64,000 nt of DNA from Bacteroidales bacterium (GCA_015061285.1 SUWW01000017.1:1-64000), one strand, 5' to 3'. Counted from the first letter of the stretch, positions 24,754 through 33,763 are shown. Numbers and translations are program-made. Notes: generated by a model from the sequence alone, not told the origin.

Positions 24754-26494
24754 TATTCTTCTCCTTTTCTGCGTTGTTGAATGCGTTCTCGAAATCGTTC
24801 CAATCGCCGTATTCGTCTATTTTGTGACGCGTTTCTTCGTCGTACACCCAATAGTCCTCGCCATCTACGTTAACTTTTGGCGTATACTTCTTGTTGTTCT
24901 TTGCCTGCTCTTCCCATACTGCAATGAGCGTGATAGAGGTAAACACGTTGCTGAGCATACCGCAATCGGGGTATTGCACCTTTTGAGAATATTTGGTGCG
25001 CCAACCTTTGAATGTGTAGCCATCGCGCGTGTAGTTGCAGCGCGGAAGCATAAGCGAAGTATAGGCGTAGCCATAGAGGTCTTTCATCAAGCCTTCGCCG
25101 CCGTTGGCATCGAACGACACAAGCACAACTTTATTGCTCCACCTCGAATAGAGGTTTATAGCATCATTCTCGCCCACCTCTATCACGGCGTCGGGTTTGT
25201 AGGCAATCTCGTTGGCATCGAACGACGTAGCCCAACCAAGCAGTGTGAACGGACCGAAGTTTTCTTCGTCGTTGTCCCATTCGTTTATATATGCTTCAGT
25301 GAGAGCCTTTATTGACGAGCCTTTCTTAACATTGTGATGCTCTATCTTGTATGGTTTTGTCTTGCAATCGAAGCTCGTATAGTTGCTAAGGCATTTGTCC
25401 GTTTGGCTCTCAAAATCGCGTAGATAGAACGTCACGCAACAATTGGGCGAAACAGGCGTAGGCTCTTCGGGCGTTGGCTCGGGAGTCTTATCCTCTTCGT
25501 ATATGGTGAGTGGCTTTAGCTTGCCTAAGTCTGCACCGCTCCACCCTGACATAAAGCGGTATTCGCCCTTCATCGTATTGGGTACAATGAATGTTATAGT
25601 GCAGGGTATATAGCACGATGGATATGCAGACGTAGTAGTGCTTATATCATCGACATTGTAGGTGAGTGTACCTTTCAGACTGCTGCCAAGATATAAGTAC
25701 TGCTCTAAGTATTCGCGAATATGGTTTCGCGTGCGGTGTTCCACCTCGATGGGCGAAGCGTTAGGCGTAGAGGTCTGTCCGCGGAATGTGCAACTTAGCA
25801 ACACTTCGGTACGTTCATCATATACTTTACCAAGTTTATAGTCGAAGTTGAAAGCATCATAGCTCATCATCAAGTTACCATTCTCGGGGAATGTAACCTT
25901 GCTTGCGTCGCCCTCCATATTGAGAGTAACAGCAACGTCCTTTCCAAATTCTTCGGTTGTGACAGAACTTGCGATTCTGCTTTTACCTTTTACACAGAAA
26001 GTGAACGGAATTTCGCCTATATGGTTGCCGCTATACGTGATATGGTAAGCTATCTCACACGATAGATTATTAGCGTTTTTCGACGTTTCCTCAATCTTAA
26101 TATCACTAAGGCGTACACTTTGCCAACTATCTATGCCGTGATTGCCATAGTAAGGGTCGGGCAATGGGAAGTCGAACGAACCGAAGTTGCAATTTGCCGA
26201 AAACTTAACAATAACGTCGCATTCAGCAGGCTCGTTGTTATCTACATTGCCTATGACTTTATCCTCGATAATTACGCTAACATTAATCTCACGTCCAATG
26301 TTTGATAGTATATTGTTGGGGTCCGTCGGTTTGGTAGGATTGGTGGTAGAGCCACCACCGCTGGCGCCACCACCATCTATAATGAGGTCGTCGCCATTCC
26401 AATTTGTCTTGATATGGGTTTCTGTATCTGCTGTAAACCAATCTTGCCTACGTTCGTGTTTCTCATCGTTGGTATATCCGTTGTCTGCACTCAT
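24746..26494 (-). CDS. large spike/adhesin with Listeria-Bacteroides (InlB B-type) repeats
   Basis: 582 aa, with a Gly-rich hinge near residue 50 (GGGASGGGS), a long beta-rich middle, a Pro/Glu hinge (PEPTPEEPTPV) near 345, and two repeats of the Listeria-Bacteroides type. The second is plain: VSFDANGGEGLM..GYTFKGWRTKY..SITLIAVWEE. These repeats are usually found in surface adhesins. In this cluster a receptor-binding spike is likely. Confidence 0.65.
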   Translation of the reverse strand: MSADNGYTNDEKHERRQDWFTADTETHIKTNWNGDDLIIDGGGASGGGSTTNPTKPTDPNNILSNIGREINVSVIIEDKVIGNVDNNEPAECDVIVKFSANCNFGSFDFPLPDPYYGNHGIDSWQSVRLSDIKIEETSKNANNLSCEIAYHITYSGNHIGEIPFTFCVKGKSRIASSVTTEEFGKDVAVTLNMEGDASKVTFPENGNLMMSYDAFNFDYKLGKVYDERTEVLLSCTFRGQTSTPNASPIEVEHRTRNHIREYLEQYLYLGSSLKGTLTYNVDDISTTTSAYPSCYIPCTITFIVPNTMKGEYRFMSGWSGADLGKLKPLTIYEEDKTPEPTPEEPTPVSPNCCVTFYLRDFESQTDKCLSNYTSFDCKTKPYKIEHHNVKKGSSIKALTEAYINEWDNDEENFGPFTLLGWATSFDANEIAYKPDAVIEVGENDAINLYSRWSNKVVLVSFDANGGEGLMKDLYGYAYTSLMLPRCNYTRDGYTFKGWRTKYSQKVQYPDCGMLSNVFTSITLIAVWEEQAKNNKKYTPKVNVDGEDYWVYDEETRHKIDEYGDWNDFENAFNNAEKEKNNG

Positions 26495-26514
26495 AAATTC
26501 CTCCTTTCCTCGCT

Positions 26515-27057
26515 TTATTTGGTAAATACTATGGTGTACATATTGGCTTTGCCCTCGATAGGAACAGCCGAAACAGATAGACTTCCACGCCCATTACCCG
26601 ACGAGATAAGCACCCATTGAGCTTTGCCATCTTTCTTGCGCCAAATCCATCGGTTTATAGTATTGTTGGTTTCGTTATAGACTTCATACAAATCGCCCAA
26701 TTCGGGCGAGCCAATTGTTTTGAGCGCGTCTTTGTCGGTCTCGGGGTCGCTGATATATAGTACACCTCTGTAATTGGTGAGATAGTTGTTAATGAGGTCG
26801 ATGATAGTTTGTTTATCAATCTTCTCGCCATCATCGTCCCTTATATCAAGGGCATCAATAGCCTTAGCAATAGCTTCGTTTATTTCGTGTTGACCATATT
26901 GACCTACGTTTCCCAACATCTTAGCGAGTTCGGAATCGGCATTGGTAATGCAGTCCCAAATATGCTCAGCGTATGCTATTGGATAGTCTTTTTCATTTGA
27001 TGGTGCGAATGTGTGCGCCATCTGAGTTAGACCATTCTTATGTAAACTATTGTGCAT
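26515..27057 (-). CDS. spike protein with shared N-terminal anchor, 180 aa
   Basis: Its first 70 residues (NGLTQMAHTFAPSNEKDYPI..EHIWD..INEAIAKAI) match those of the 373-aa protein at 21117-22238, even at DNA level around the HTFAPSNEKD codons. The rest differs, with a WIWRKKDGKAQWVLISSG segment of carbohydrate-binding look. This supports a common docking domain with exchangeable heads. Confidence 0.6.
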   Translation of the reverse strand: MHNSLHKNGLTQMAHTFAPSNEKDYPIAYAEHIWDCITNADSELAKMLGNVGQYGQHEINEAIAKAIDALDIRDDDGEKIDKQTIIDLINNYLTNYRGVLYISDPETDKDALKTIGSPELGDLYEVYNETNNTINRWIWRKKDGKAQWVLISSGNGRGSLSVSAVPIEGKANMYTIVFTK

Positions 27058-27069
27058 AATAGATAGACT

Positions 27070-27855
27070 TTATTTCAATTTGATTGATAACATTACGCTT
27101 GACATCTTTTGTCCCTTTCCTACGGAATTGGGAGCTATGTAAACGTTGTAGCCAGTAAGTGTTATATCTACGTTTTTGGGCGAAGTAAAACTTGCGTCTG
27201 TAGCCACACATTTTGTTATTTCTGTCGTGAATTGAACAGCCTTAGACGTACCACGCGAAACAATCCAAAACCAAGCTGTTTCCCCGGCATTATTATCTAT
27301 ATCTCGCGTAGTATCGGTGTCAGAATCGTTTATTGGTGCAGATATGCGAGTTGCACCATAAACTACTTCTTGTACTTTGCTGCTATCTGATGCAGCTACA
27401 AGCCCATAATAGGCAGGATATACCGTCGTAATCTCCTTTTTTTCGCTCCATTTTGTCACCTTGATACCTTCGTAGTCACCGCTTGGGATAGTATAGCTAA
27501 ATGCAGCCGCATCTATAGTTCCGCTATCAGAATTGAGTTGGCGAGTATATTCACCTGTGCTTGATTTAGACCAACCATCGGGCGTTTCGTCGGCATCTAC
27601 TCTTGTGCTGTCGAACGTAACCACAGCCGTAACAATCATCGTTGTAGTTTTGGCTTCGTCGGCATAAATAACATCGCCCTTAACGGACGTCTTAACAGAA
27701 AAGCGAGCCAATGCTTCTTTCTCTAACGTCCCCAAACGCTCACGCTCTGCCCATTCCAATGTGGCGCGTTGAGCTGCTGTCAGCGCACTTTCTGTAGCTT
27801 TGCCCGTCATATCTATTTTACCCGTAACTGGGTTGAAATCGTACTTATTAGCCAT
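27070..27855 (-). CDS. spike protein related to the 373-aa spike, 261 aa
   Basis: Start taken at MANKYDFNPVTGKID (27855), 16 bases after the preceding stop; a longer reading from 27885 overlaps that gene. Its body (RATLEWAERERL.., YPAYYGLV, TGYNVYIAPNSVGKG) is homologous to the 373-aa protein, but the N-terminal anchor is different. Beta-rich. Attachment protein inferred. Confidence 0.6.
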   Translation of the reverse strand: MANKYDFNPVTGKIDMTGKATESALTAAQRATLEWAERERLGTLEKEALARFSVKTSVKGDVIYADEAKTTTMIVTAVVTFDSTRVDADETPDGWSKSSTGEYTRQLNSDSGTIDAAAFSYTIPSGDYEGIKVTKWSEKKEITTVYPAYYGLVAASDSSKVQEVVYGATRISAPINDSDTDTTRDIDNNAGETAWFWIVSRGTSKAVQFTTEITKCVATDASFTSPKNVDITLTGYNVYIAPNSVGKGQKMSSVMLSIKLK

Positions 27856-27871
27856 AGAGCGCGGTGTTATA

Positions 27872-28870
27872 TTATTGTTGCTCAACTATTGGAGTTGCCA
27901 TTGTTTGTGGCTCTTCTACTACTTCTACTTGTGGGTCTGGCGTAGTCTGTTGTGTCTCGTCATTTTGCTCCTCCTCGTCTACTCCATCTAAAATTTTGCG
28001 CACTTGTTCGGGCGTACCGCCCAAAGCCTTACCAATAAGGCGTGTACCCATATCTGATTTTGCGAAAGAGCCTATTGCGTTAGAAAGTAAACCTGTAAGA
28101 GCAACACCCATAAATGACGCTTCGGGCTTCATCTTTTCGAGCTCTTCTACACGCTCGGCGTATTGCTCTGCCTTTTGTTGTGCGTTCGTAAATTCCGCTC
28201 TGCGTTGCTCTAACTCTTGTTTATATCTGTCGCGCTCAGCCTTCAGTGCAGCAATTTCTTCTTCGACACGCTTACGCTCGTACTCTTCGCGTATGGCATC
28301 ATTTTCCAACTTGTGCTGACGTTCCATATCGCGGCGTTCGTACTCGTTTCGGAGTATTTGGTCGCGAAAACCTATAACAGCGCCAAGTCCGCTGTTTTCC
28401 GTGCCACCAAGTCCAAGTCCGCCCAACAGCGATCCTATTAATTGGTTAGCTACGTCCAATGAACCTTGCGCAAAGAGCGCATTGCCGCCATTAATACCAC
28501 CAATGTTTTGATTTTGCGAAGATTGGTTTGGCTCATCGTATTCATCGCGTAGAGCTATCTCGTATTGTCCCTTTGTGGTGTTGCCACCATCTTTGATGGT
28601 AACGATGATGCGCGTATGCGTCTTGTTGTTGATAGCTTCGCGTAGCTTTTGCTCAAAAACTTTAGGCATATCATCGCCATAGTTTATGGCTGATTTGCGT
28701 ACCAAATTGTCATTCGACACGTTGCAGCCGCGAGCAAAGTCGATAGGCTCACGACCAAGTGTAGGGTTAACAATGCTGATGCAAAATCTGATGCGTCCAG
28801 TCTGTGAAAAAGAGCGTACAGCGTCTATTATGGCTGATGCTTGCTCGTTGATTTTTTCTCTTGTAATCAT
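27872..28870 (-). CDS. coiled-coil structural protein, 332 aa
   Basis: Residues 1-120 form a globular part (RIRFCISIVNPTLGREPIDFARG). A Gly-rich stretch (GGINGGN, GGLGLGGTENSGLG) follows, then a long charged coiled coil (residues 180-260) and an acidic Gln/Pro-rich tail. ATGA overlap with the previous gene. No family recognised; a spacer or scaffold protein would fit. Confidence 0.55.
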   Translation of the reverse strand: MITREKINEQASAIIDAVRSFSQTGRIRFCISIVNPTLGREPIDFARGCNVSNDNLVRKSAINYGDDMPKVFEQKLREAINNKTHTRIIVTIKDGGNTTKGQYEIALRDEYDEPNQSSQNQNIGGINGGNALFAQGSLDVANQLIGSLLGGLGLGGTENSGLGAVIGFRDQILRNEYERRDMERQHKLENDAIREEYERKRVEEEIAALKAERDRYKQELEQRRAEFTNAQQKAEQYAERVEELEKMKPEASFMGVALTGLLSNAIGSFAKSDMGTRLIGKALGGTPEQVRKILDGVDEEEQNDETQQTTPDPQVEVVEEPQTMATPIVEQQ

Positions 28871-29259
28871 TTTACTATGGTGTTAGGGTTTGGTATAGGG
28901 GTAATCTTTATGAAGTCGAGCGTGTATGGTGGTATGCTTGCACCATCTTCCCACGCTTCGTTGCCTGCTGTGCGGATAACGAGGAACGAACGCAATGTTT
29001 TATACACCGCTTGCCCCATAAGGCTTATATCGCGCTGCGAAGCGGTAAATCCATCAGTGGCAGATACGAGTGTAATAATGTGTCGGTCCTCACTCACATC
29101 GGCATCGCTAAGACGCACGCCTGTAAGAATGTACGTATCGTTGCCGAGCGCAATGTTTTTGATACTCTTATCTACACGTAGCGAGATAGGCGTAACCACG
29201 CTATTGTAGCCGAGAGCCGCAAGGCGTTGTTGTTCGAGTGCTACAAGTCTGCTAATCAT
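28867..29259 (-). CDS. hypothetical structural-block protein, 130 aa
   Basis: Soluble alpha/beta pattern (NDTYILTGVRLSDADVSEDRHIITLVSATDG). Overlaps its neighbours on both sides by 8 and 4 bases, so it is firmly in the operon. No family recognised. Confidence 0.55.
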   Translation of the reverse strand: MISRLVALEQQRLAALGYNSVVTPISLRVDKSIKNIALGNDTYILTGVRLSDADVSEDRHIITLVSATDGFTASQRDISLMGQAVYKTLRSFLVIRTAGNEAWEDGASIPPYTLDFIKITPIPNPNTIVK

Positions 29260-29776
29260 AGTCTATATAGATTTTTGCGGTGTAGGAATTGGTAAAAACA
29301 GGCATTTCACTCTCTTTGTCAGTGTCGAAATAGGCTTTGGCGAGTTTTGAATAAAACTCGCCATCAGACTTGTAAAACAATTGCTTGCCAACAAACGGCG
29401 TTTTATGCTGTTCCTCAATCACTATTCGAGCAAGTTCGCCTGTCGGAACAGATATTCTATCAGTCTTAACAAGATTGTGCTTATAACCACTCTTGCGAAG
29501 CTCTGCTATTGCACACAAAGGAACATTCGCACTAACAATGTTGGTATTGCCCAACGATATAGAGAATACACCTATCTGCACAGAATAAGGGTTGTGAACT
29601 TCAAGTTCACCTTTTTCAATGGCTTGCAACCTCTTGAAATAGGTCTTTTCTCTTAGCAAAACATTGCCAAGGACACCGCGTATATGATGAATATTCGATG
29701 GCATAACAAAGTCGTAAGTTATCACTTCACCCCATCGCTCTTTGTTTGGCACGTCTATTTCTATCGTATAAATCAT
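29252..29776 (-). CDS. hypothetical beta-rich protein, 174 aa
   Basis: Start MIYTIEIDVPNKERWG at 29776, four bases after the preceding stop; the frame is open further upstream but would overlap that gene. Alternating strands with few charged patches (SVQIGVFSISLGNTNIVSANVPL). No family recognised; capsid-associated role by position. Confidence 0.55.
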   Translation of the reverse strand: MIYTIEIDVPNKERWGEVITYDFVMPSNIHHIRGVLGNVLLREKTYFKRLQAIEKGELEVHNPYSVQIGVFSISLGNTNIVSANVPLCAIAELRKSGYKHNLVKTDRISVPTGELARIVIEEQHKTPFVGKQLFYKSDGEFYSKLAKAYFDTDKESEMPVFTNSYTAKIYIDYD

Positions 29777-29780
29777 ACTC

Positions 29781-30143
29781 TTAGATATTTTCGAGAATGA
29801 AATACATATTGAACTTCTGTTCGGTAGTGCCATTGTTGGTTATAGTCAGTTGCACGTCCGACGATTTTGCAGGAATATTCTCTTCTTTGAAGTCGTATGT
29901 TGCATCTGCACGACTGATATAATCGGTCAGCGCGATAAGAGAAGCATCAACGCCGTTGGGCAAAACCTCAGTTTGCGCAATGTTCAAACCCAATGTAAGT
30001 TGCGAGAAGTCGGTGTTTCCTCGGAATGGGACGACAAATACGCCTGTACATTTAGCATAGTTTTCCTTTAGCTGAAAGTTGTACACTTTCGTTTGATTAG
30101 CAGGCACAACTAAGCCACGCTCTATCTGATATGATTTTTTCAT
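29781..30143 (-). CDS. small beta-sandwich protein, capsid candidate, 120 aa
   Basis: KKSYQIERGLVVPANQTKVYNF..LTITNNGTTEQKFNMYFILENI gives eight to nine predicted strands and almost no helix, the profile of a single jelly-roll protein. It lies directly downstream of the 397-aa beta-rich protein. Minor capsid protein is inference. Confidence 0.5.
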   Translation of the reverse strand: MKKSYQIERGLVVPANQTKVYNFQLKENYAKCTGVFVVPFRGNTDFSQLTLGLNIAQTEVLPNGVDASLIALTDYISRADATYDFKEENIPAKSSDVQLTITNNGTTEQKFNMYFILENI

Positions 30144-30163
30144 TTTATTTGTCTGTTAATTAG

Positions 30164-31357
30164 TTAGATAAGTTTCTTGTAGATAAAAAAGAGATACAAC
30201 GTTTCGTTCACATCAATGGAGTTATAGCGATAGTTGTCATTGAGTGCTATTTGTAGCGTTTTGGGCATAGTACTATCGAATGTATGTACCGCTTTGCGCC
30301 ACGGCACATTGTCTTTCGCCATAAAACAATCTAAGTCCGTATTTGGGGGCAATACTTGTTCGTCGCTACCACTAATAGTGAGATTTAAGCGTTGATTGCT
30401 GCACTCTTGCAAAACAGACGAGTTTCCGAATGATTTTCGATACAAAGAGAACATCATTTGCGGTGCATGGTCGAGTTTTATTGTATGCTCAACACCCAAC
30501 GACCACGTATGTATGATAGATTGAATTTCGCGCGTCAAGTAACTAATGATAGTCGCCCAATCAGATGGGTCTGATACTTTCCTTGTTGCCCAATAATGTC
30601 CATCTTCGTCGTTATAATAGAAATTAGAACGAGTGAGAAAATTTTTGTATCCATCGGAGAATATTTCTCCTTGTTCAAAATCTTTCAAGTAAAATTGGGG
30701 ATAACGCAACGAGCCACATACTATATCAGAAGTATCTTCATTTATAGTAGACAAGATGTCGAACATTTCTTCCGATATTTCAGCATCATCAGACATTGCA
30801 GCATCGTATTGTTCTTTCGATATTTCAGTACGAAACTCTATTGTATTACCAAGTTCAAGACCTTCTACTTGCGTTTTGTCGAATATACTAACACGCTTAT
30901 TTGCTGATGCATTAGCTTGTTTGTACAGTAATTCTGCTTCTTCTTTGCTCAAGGAAAAGTTCTTTTCTAACACAAACTTCTTACACTCCACAAAGTCGAA
31001 CCCTTTGAAGTCTTCATTAGGTTTATCAGAGCAGACAAACACCACATTGAAATCGTTGTTGCAGTCGGCAGCCGAAATCTTAATCTCGCTCATATTGACG
31101 TTGATGCCTATTTCGAGGGCTACGTCTTGCCAATTGTGGCGGTTAACGCCGTATGGGGTTGAAGAGAGGAACGGCAGAATAACCATATCACGACAGACCA
31201 TCTTGCCACCGATGGTTATAGTTACCGCGTCTTGCTTCTCTTTATAGAAAAAAACGCCATCATTCTTGCTCTCAAAGAACAGATGCGTAACACACTTTGC
31301 GCCTATTGGCGTAGTGGTAATTGTCTGTTGATTGCTTATGGGTATGCTGTAAAACAT
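30164..31357 (-). CDS. beta-rich protein, candidate large capsid protein, 397 aa
   Basis: The N-terminal 130 residues (ISNQQTITTTPIGAKCVTHLFF.., KMVCRDMVILPFLSSTPYG) and the C-terminal 120 residues (LNLTISGSDEQVLPPNTDLD..ETLYLFFIYKKL) are both strand-rich, joined by a more helical acidic middle. Two beta halves could be a double barrel. I see no sequence match to known capsid proteins. A fold search is needed before calling it more than a candidate. Confidence 0.5.
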   Translation of the reverse strand: MFYSIPISNQQTITTTPIGAKCVTHLFFESKNDGVFFYKEKQDAVTITIGGKMVCRDMVILPFLSSTPYGVNRHNWQDVALEIGINVNMSEIKISAADCNNDFNVVFVCSDKPNEDFKGFDFVECKKFVLEKNFSLSKEEAELLYKQANASANKRVSIFDKTQVEGLELGNTIEFRTEISKEQYDAAMSDDAEISEEMFDILSTINEDTSDIVCGSLRYPQFYLKDFEQGEIFSDGYKNFLTRSNFYYNDEDGHYWATRKVSDPSDWATIISYLTREIQSIIHTWSLGVEHTIKLDHAPQMMFSLYRKSFGNSSVLQECSNQRLNLTISGSDEQVLPPNTDLDCFMAKDNVPWRKAVHTFDSTMPKTLQIALNDNYRYNSIDVNETLYLFFIYKKLI

Positions 31358-31396
31358 TGTTGTCGTTTATAATTGAAAATTGGCAATTGATATTAG

Positions 31397-31440
31397 GCGC
31401 GGTAGATGGAGTCGAACCATCTACGAGAACCATTCCGCGC
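31397..31440 (-). ncRNA. tRNA T-arm-like mini-hairpin downstream of the 196-aa gene
   Basis: On the minus strand GCGCGG and CCGCGC close an outer helix. Inside, GTAGATGG and CCATCTAC form an 8-bp helix with the loop TTCGACT, which fits the T-loop consensus TTCRANY. No D-arm or anticodon arm exists, so it is not a normal tRNA. It begins 11 bases after the stop of the gene at 31451-32041. Confidence 0.45.
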
Positions 31441-31450
31441 TTGCAAAGGC

Positions 31451-32041
31451 TTACGCCTTGTTCGTCTTCACACCATAGAGGACGATTTTGAGAGCCTTGT
31501 TCTCTGCCGATTTAGGCAAGTAAATCCAAGGCACGATGTCGGTAAGAGGTGAGATAATTTTCGGACAATTGAGTTCGTAGAAGCCCTCGCGTTTGTCTGA
31601 GTTCTTAGGAGTGCGGAACACTTCCATAGAGTTGCGAGGAACGAGAACTTTATCGCCGACCTTCAGCTCAAACTCACCATTTGCGATAAGATTGCTGATA
31701 ACACCATACTCAGCACTATCGACAGAAAGGTCTGCACTGATAGCTTTGGTTGACTCCAACACTTGAATACCTGTTACGAGGAAGTAAGTGTTAGCTTCCA
31801 ACTGACGCTTGTTAAGGTTAGTTACACCAACTTTCTTATCGTCCGAAGATTGGAATGCTTCAATGGTGGTTGACTTTTCCAAGTTGCGAGAGCAATAAAG
31901 AGCATAGTCTACTACTTGTACACTACCACTTTTGATTGCATCTGCGAGATTTTTGTCGATTTTGCTCATACGAGCTGCAAATTCGGTAATACCGCTTGCG
32001 ATTTTTGTACCCACGAATGAGGTACGTGCTGCTTCTGCCAT
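31451..32041 (-). CDS. candidate major structural protein, 196 aa
   Basis: Residues 1-50 are helical, the rest strand-rich (ANTYFLVTGIQVLES, GEFELKVGDKVLVPRNSMEVF, PWIYLPKS..LKIVLYGVKT). The gene has its own leader with three CCTAA units (CCTAACCTAACCTAAATTTT) and is framed by strong hairpins at 32080-32108 and 31397-31440, a layout suited to high expression from a processed transcript. No known family recognised. Confidence 0.5.
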   Translation of the reverse strand: MAEAARTSFVGTKIASGITEFAARMSKIDKNLADAIKSGSVQVVDYALYCSRNLEKSTTIEAFQSSDDKKVGVTNLNKRQLEANTYFLVTGIQVLESTKAISADLSVDSAEYGVISNLIANGEFELKVGDKVLVPRNSMEVFRTPKNSDKREGFYELNCPKIISPLTDIVPWIYLPKSAENKALKIVLYGVKTNKA

Positions 32042-32079
32042 TTTGTAAAAATTTAGGTTAGGTTAGGTTCGTTATAAGG

Positions 32080-32108
32080 GTTTGGGGGCTTTGGGTATAC
32101 CCCCAAAC
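32080..32108 (-). promoter_or_regulatory. hairpin in the leader of the 196-aa gene
   Basis: GTTTGGGGG pairs perfectly with CCCCCAAAC over a 11-base loop. It lies between the preceding stop and the CCTAACCTAA leader. Either a stabilising 5' structure or an attenuator; there is no T-run after it on the minus strand. Confidence 0.55.
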
Positions 32109-32132
32109 TCGTTTTTGGGTTGGTTAGTTAGA

Positions 32133-32609
32133 TTACAAGCATGCTTCAAGAGAGCCTACTGCTTCGTCGGGAAGTCCGTTGTCGGCTTCATACTGCGGAG
32201 AGTAAGTTGTTTGCAATTCATTGTCGGTTGGAAGTGTGTCATACTCTATGTCACCTATGCCAGGCAAGAGAGGTACGATTGGTTGGTCTTCTGTGTCACC
32301 AAGCGAAACAAGCGTTTTGCCTGTTGCTGCGTTGATGATACCTGCACCGCCAGTAGCAATCATACCAAGTGCAGCGTCTTTGAGCATCTGATTTTTAGCC
32401 ATTGTCATACCAGCTAAACCTGCTACTGCTACGATAGCAGGAGTAGTGTATGCCGATGTTGATCCGTCCAAACCGAGCAAGTCAGTGCCATTGACACCTT
32501 TCTTGCCGATAGTGTTTTTGATGGCTGTACCGACAGCCATACCGCCGATAATACAAAGAGCGCGTTGTGCTATGCTCTTGTAATTGTTGCTTATCTTTTT
32601 CTTTGCCAT
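32133..32609 (-). CDS. hydrophobic membrane protein, 158 aa
   Basis: Two to three membrane segments (ALCIIGGMAVGTAI, AIVAVAGLAGMTMA, ALGMIATGGAGIINAA), with a short KKGVNGTDLLGLDG stretch near residues 36-49 that matches the [KR]G[LVF][NS]G motif seen in other late proteins. The tail is acidic and soluble. A virion membrane protein would fit; not recognised. Confidence 0.6.
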   Translation of the reverse strand: MAKKKISNNYKSIAQRALCIIGGMAVGTAIKNTIGKKGVNGTDLLGLDGSTSAYTTPAIVAVAGLAGMTMAKNQMLKDAALGMIATGGAGIINAATGKTLVSLGDTEDQPIVPLLPGIGDIEYDTLPTDNELQTTYSPQYEADNGLPDEAVGSLEACL

Positions 32610-32653
32610 TGTTGTTGTTGTTTAGATAGTTGATTTAGGATTTGATTTATGGC

Positions 32654-33757
32654 TTAGTTAAGTCTCAACGGCTTCTTCTTGATGCCGCTCAAACCTTTTC
32701 TGCCACTCTTCTTTTTGCCGCCATTGCCCGAGAATGCTTTGTAGCCGAAATATCCTGCCGCAATCACTCCCGCGCCTATTACACCCCATTTGATGTACTT
32801 CTTAGCGTTGTCTGTAAGTCCCATTTGCTTGTTGCTTTGGTTGTTGTCTGTTGATGAATTGTAGTCCGTAACAGAGGGCGTATTGTTTGTGGTCGTAGAA
32901 CTGCTATTTGTCGTGGTCGTAGACTTCGATGGAGAGGTCTTAGACGAATTAGTCGTTGTAGTCGTAGACTTCGACGTAGACGATGAAGATGTCGATGTAG
33001 ACGGCTTCGATGCCGACAAATAATTACTTGCCACATAACCACTCTTTGTTCCGTAGGTTACTTTTATCCACTGATAGCCATTAGCCGAAGTAAGAGTTGC
33101 ATCTGCTACACTCACAGCCGAGCCGCGTGGAATACTCGTAACCTTAGTACCTGATGTGGAAGCGGACGAGCGCATTGTTAGTGGGTCTTTCTGTGTATTT
33201 ACATACAAAGTCTGACCTTTTGAGAAGCCTGCCAAACCGCCAAATCCCAAAGTCTTTTTCACCTTTCGGAATGCCGATTTTATGCTATCGAATAATCCAT
33301 TGAGAGCTAACTGCTCGTATGCATCGTAATCATTGTCAATACCACTGACATTGCTTGTTTTTACAGCATCGGTAGCCGTGTTAGCTGCTGTCTTGACGTT
33401 ATCCTTAACTTTTTGCAGTGCTTCTCGCAATTTGCTTCTGCGCTTCACACTCGAATTAGCGCGTTGGGTAGATGTAACTTTCTTTGCAACCTTCTTAGTA
33501 GTCCCCTTTTTCAAGGTCTTTTTGAATCTTGAAAAGATTTTGCCTACGTCACCGGTCGTATCAGACTCAAGTACGACAAAATTGCTATCTACCCACCCTT
33601 CAGTGCCTTCCCAAACGATATTAGTCCAATTGCCTTGTGTGGCTTTTGCGTCCACCATATCACCGCTTTCGAGGTCGGCGATAACTTCAGCGTTGGCGTT
33701 TGGGCTGACACGCATACTTATTACACTTCCCTTGGGGGTAAGTATTACTGCTTTCAT
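32654..33757 (-). CDS. SH3-domain protein with C-terminal membrane helix, 367 aa
   Basis: Two SH3-like domains (about residues 1-65, with RVSPNANAEVIADLESGDMV and GTEGWVDSNFV; and about 178-250, with MRSSASTSGTKVTSIPRGS). A basic linker lies between them. A Ser/Thr-rich stretch, one membrane helix (WGVIGAGVIAAGYFGYKAF) and a basic end with GRKGLSGIKKK follow. Bacterial SH3 domains often bind peptidoglycan, so a wall-contacting particle protein is plausible. Confidence 0.6.
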   Translation of the reverse strand: MKAVILTPKGSVISMRVSPNANAEVIADLESGDMVDAKATQGNWTNIVWEGTEGWVDSNFVVLESDTTGDVGKIFSRFKKTLKKGTTKKVAKKVTSTQRANSSVKRRSKLREALQKVKDNVKTAANTATDAVKTSNVSGIDNDYDAYEQLALNGLFDSIKSAFRKVKKTLGFGGLAGFSKGQTLYVNTQKDPLTMRSSASTSGTKVTSIPRGSAVSVADATLTSANGYQWIKVTYGTKSGYVASNYLSASKPSTSTSSSSTSKSTTTTTNSSKTSPSKSTTTTNSSSTTTNNTPSVTDYNSSTDNNQSNKQMGLTDNAKKYIKWGVIGAGVIAAGYFGYKAFSGNGGKKKSGRKGLSGIKKKPLRLN

Positions 33758-33763
33758 TTGGGT

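Noticed and set aside
24431-25315. Plus-strand open frame of 294 codons in the spike cluster
   Set aside because: Overlaps two supported minus-strand genes and has no domain or signal of its own.
31397-31440. Complete tRNA gene
   Set aside because: Only acceptor-like and T-arm-like parts are present; 44 bases is too short for the D and anticodon arms.
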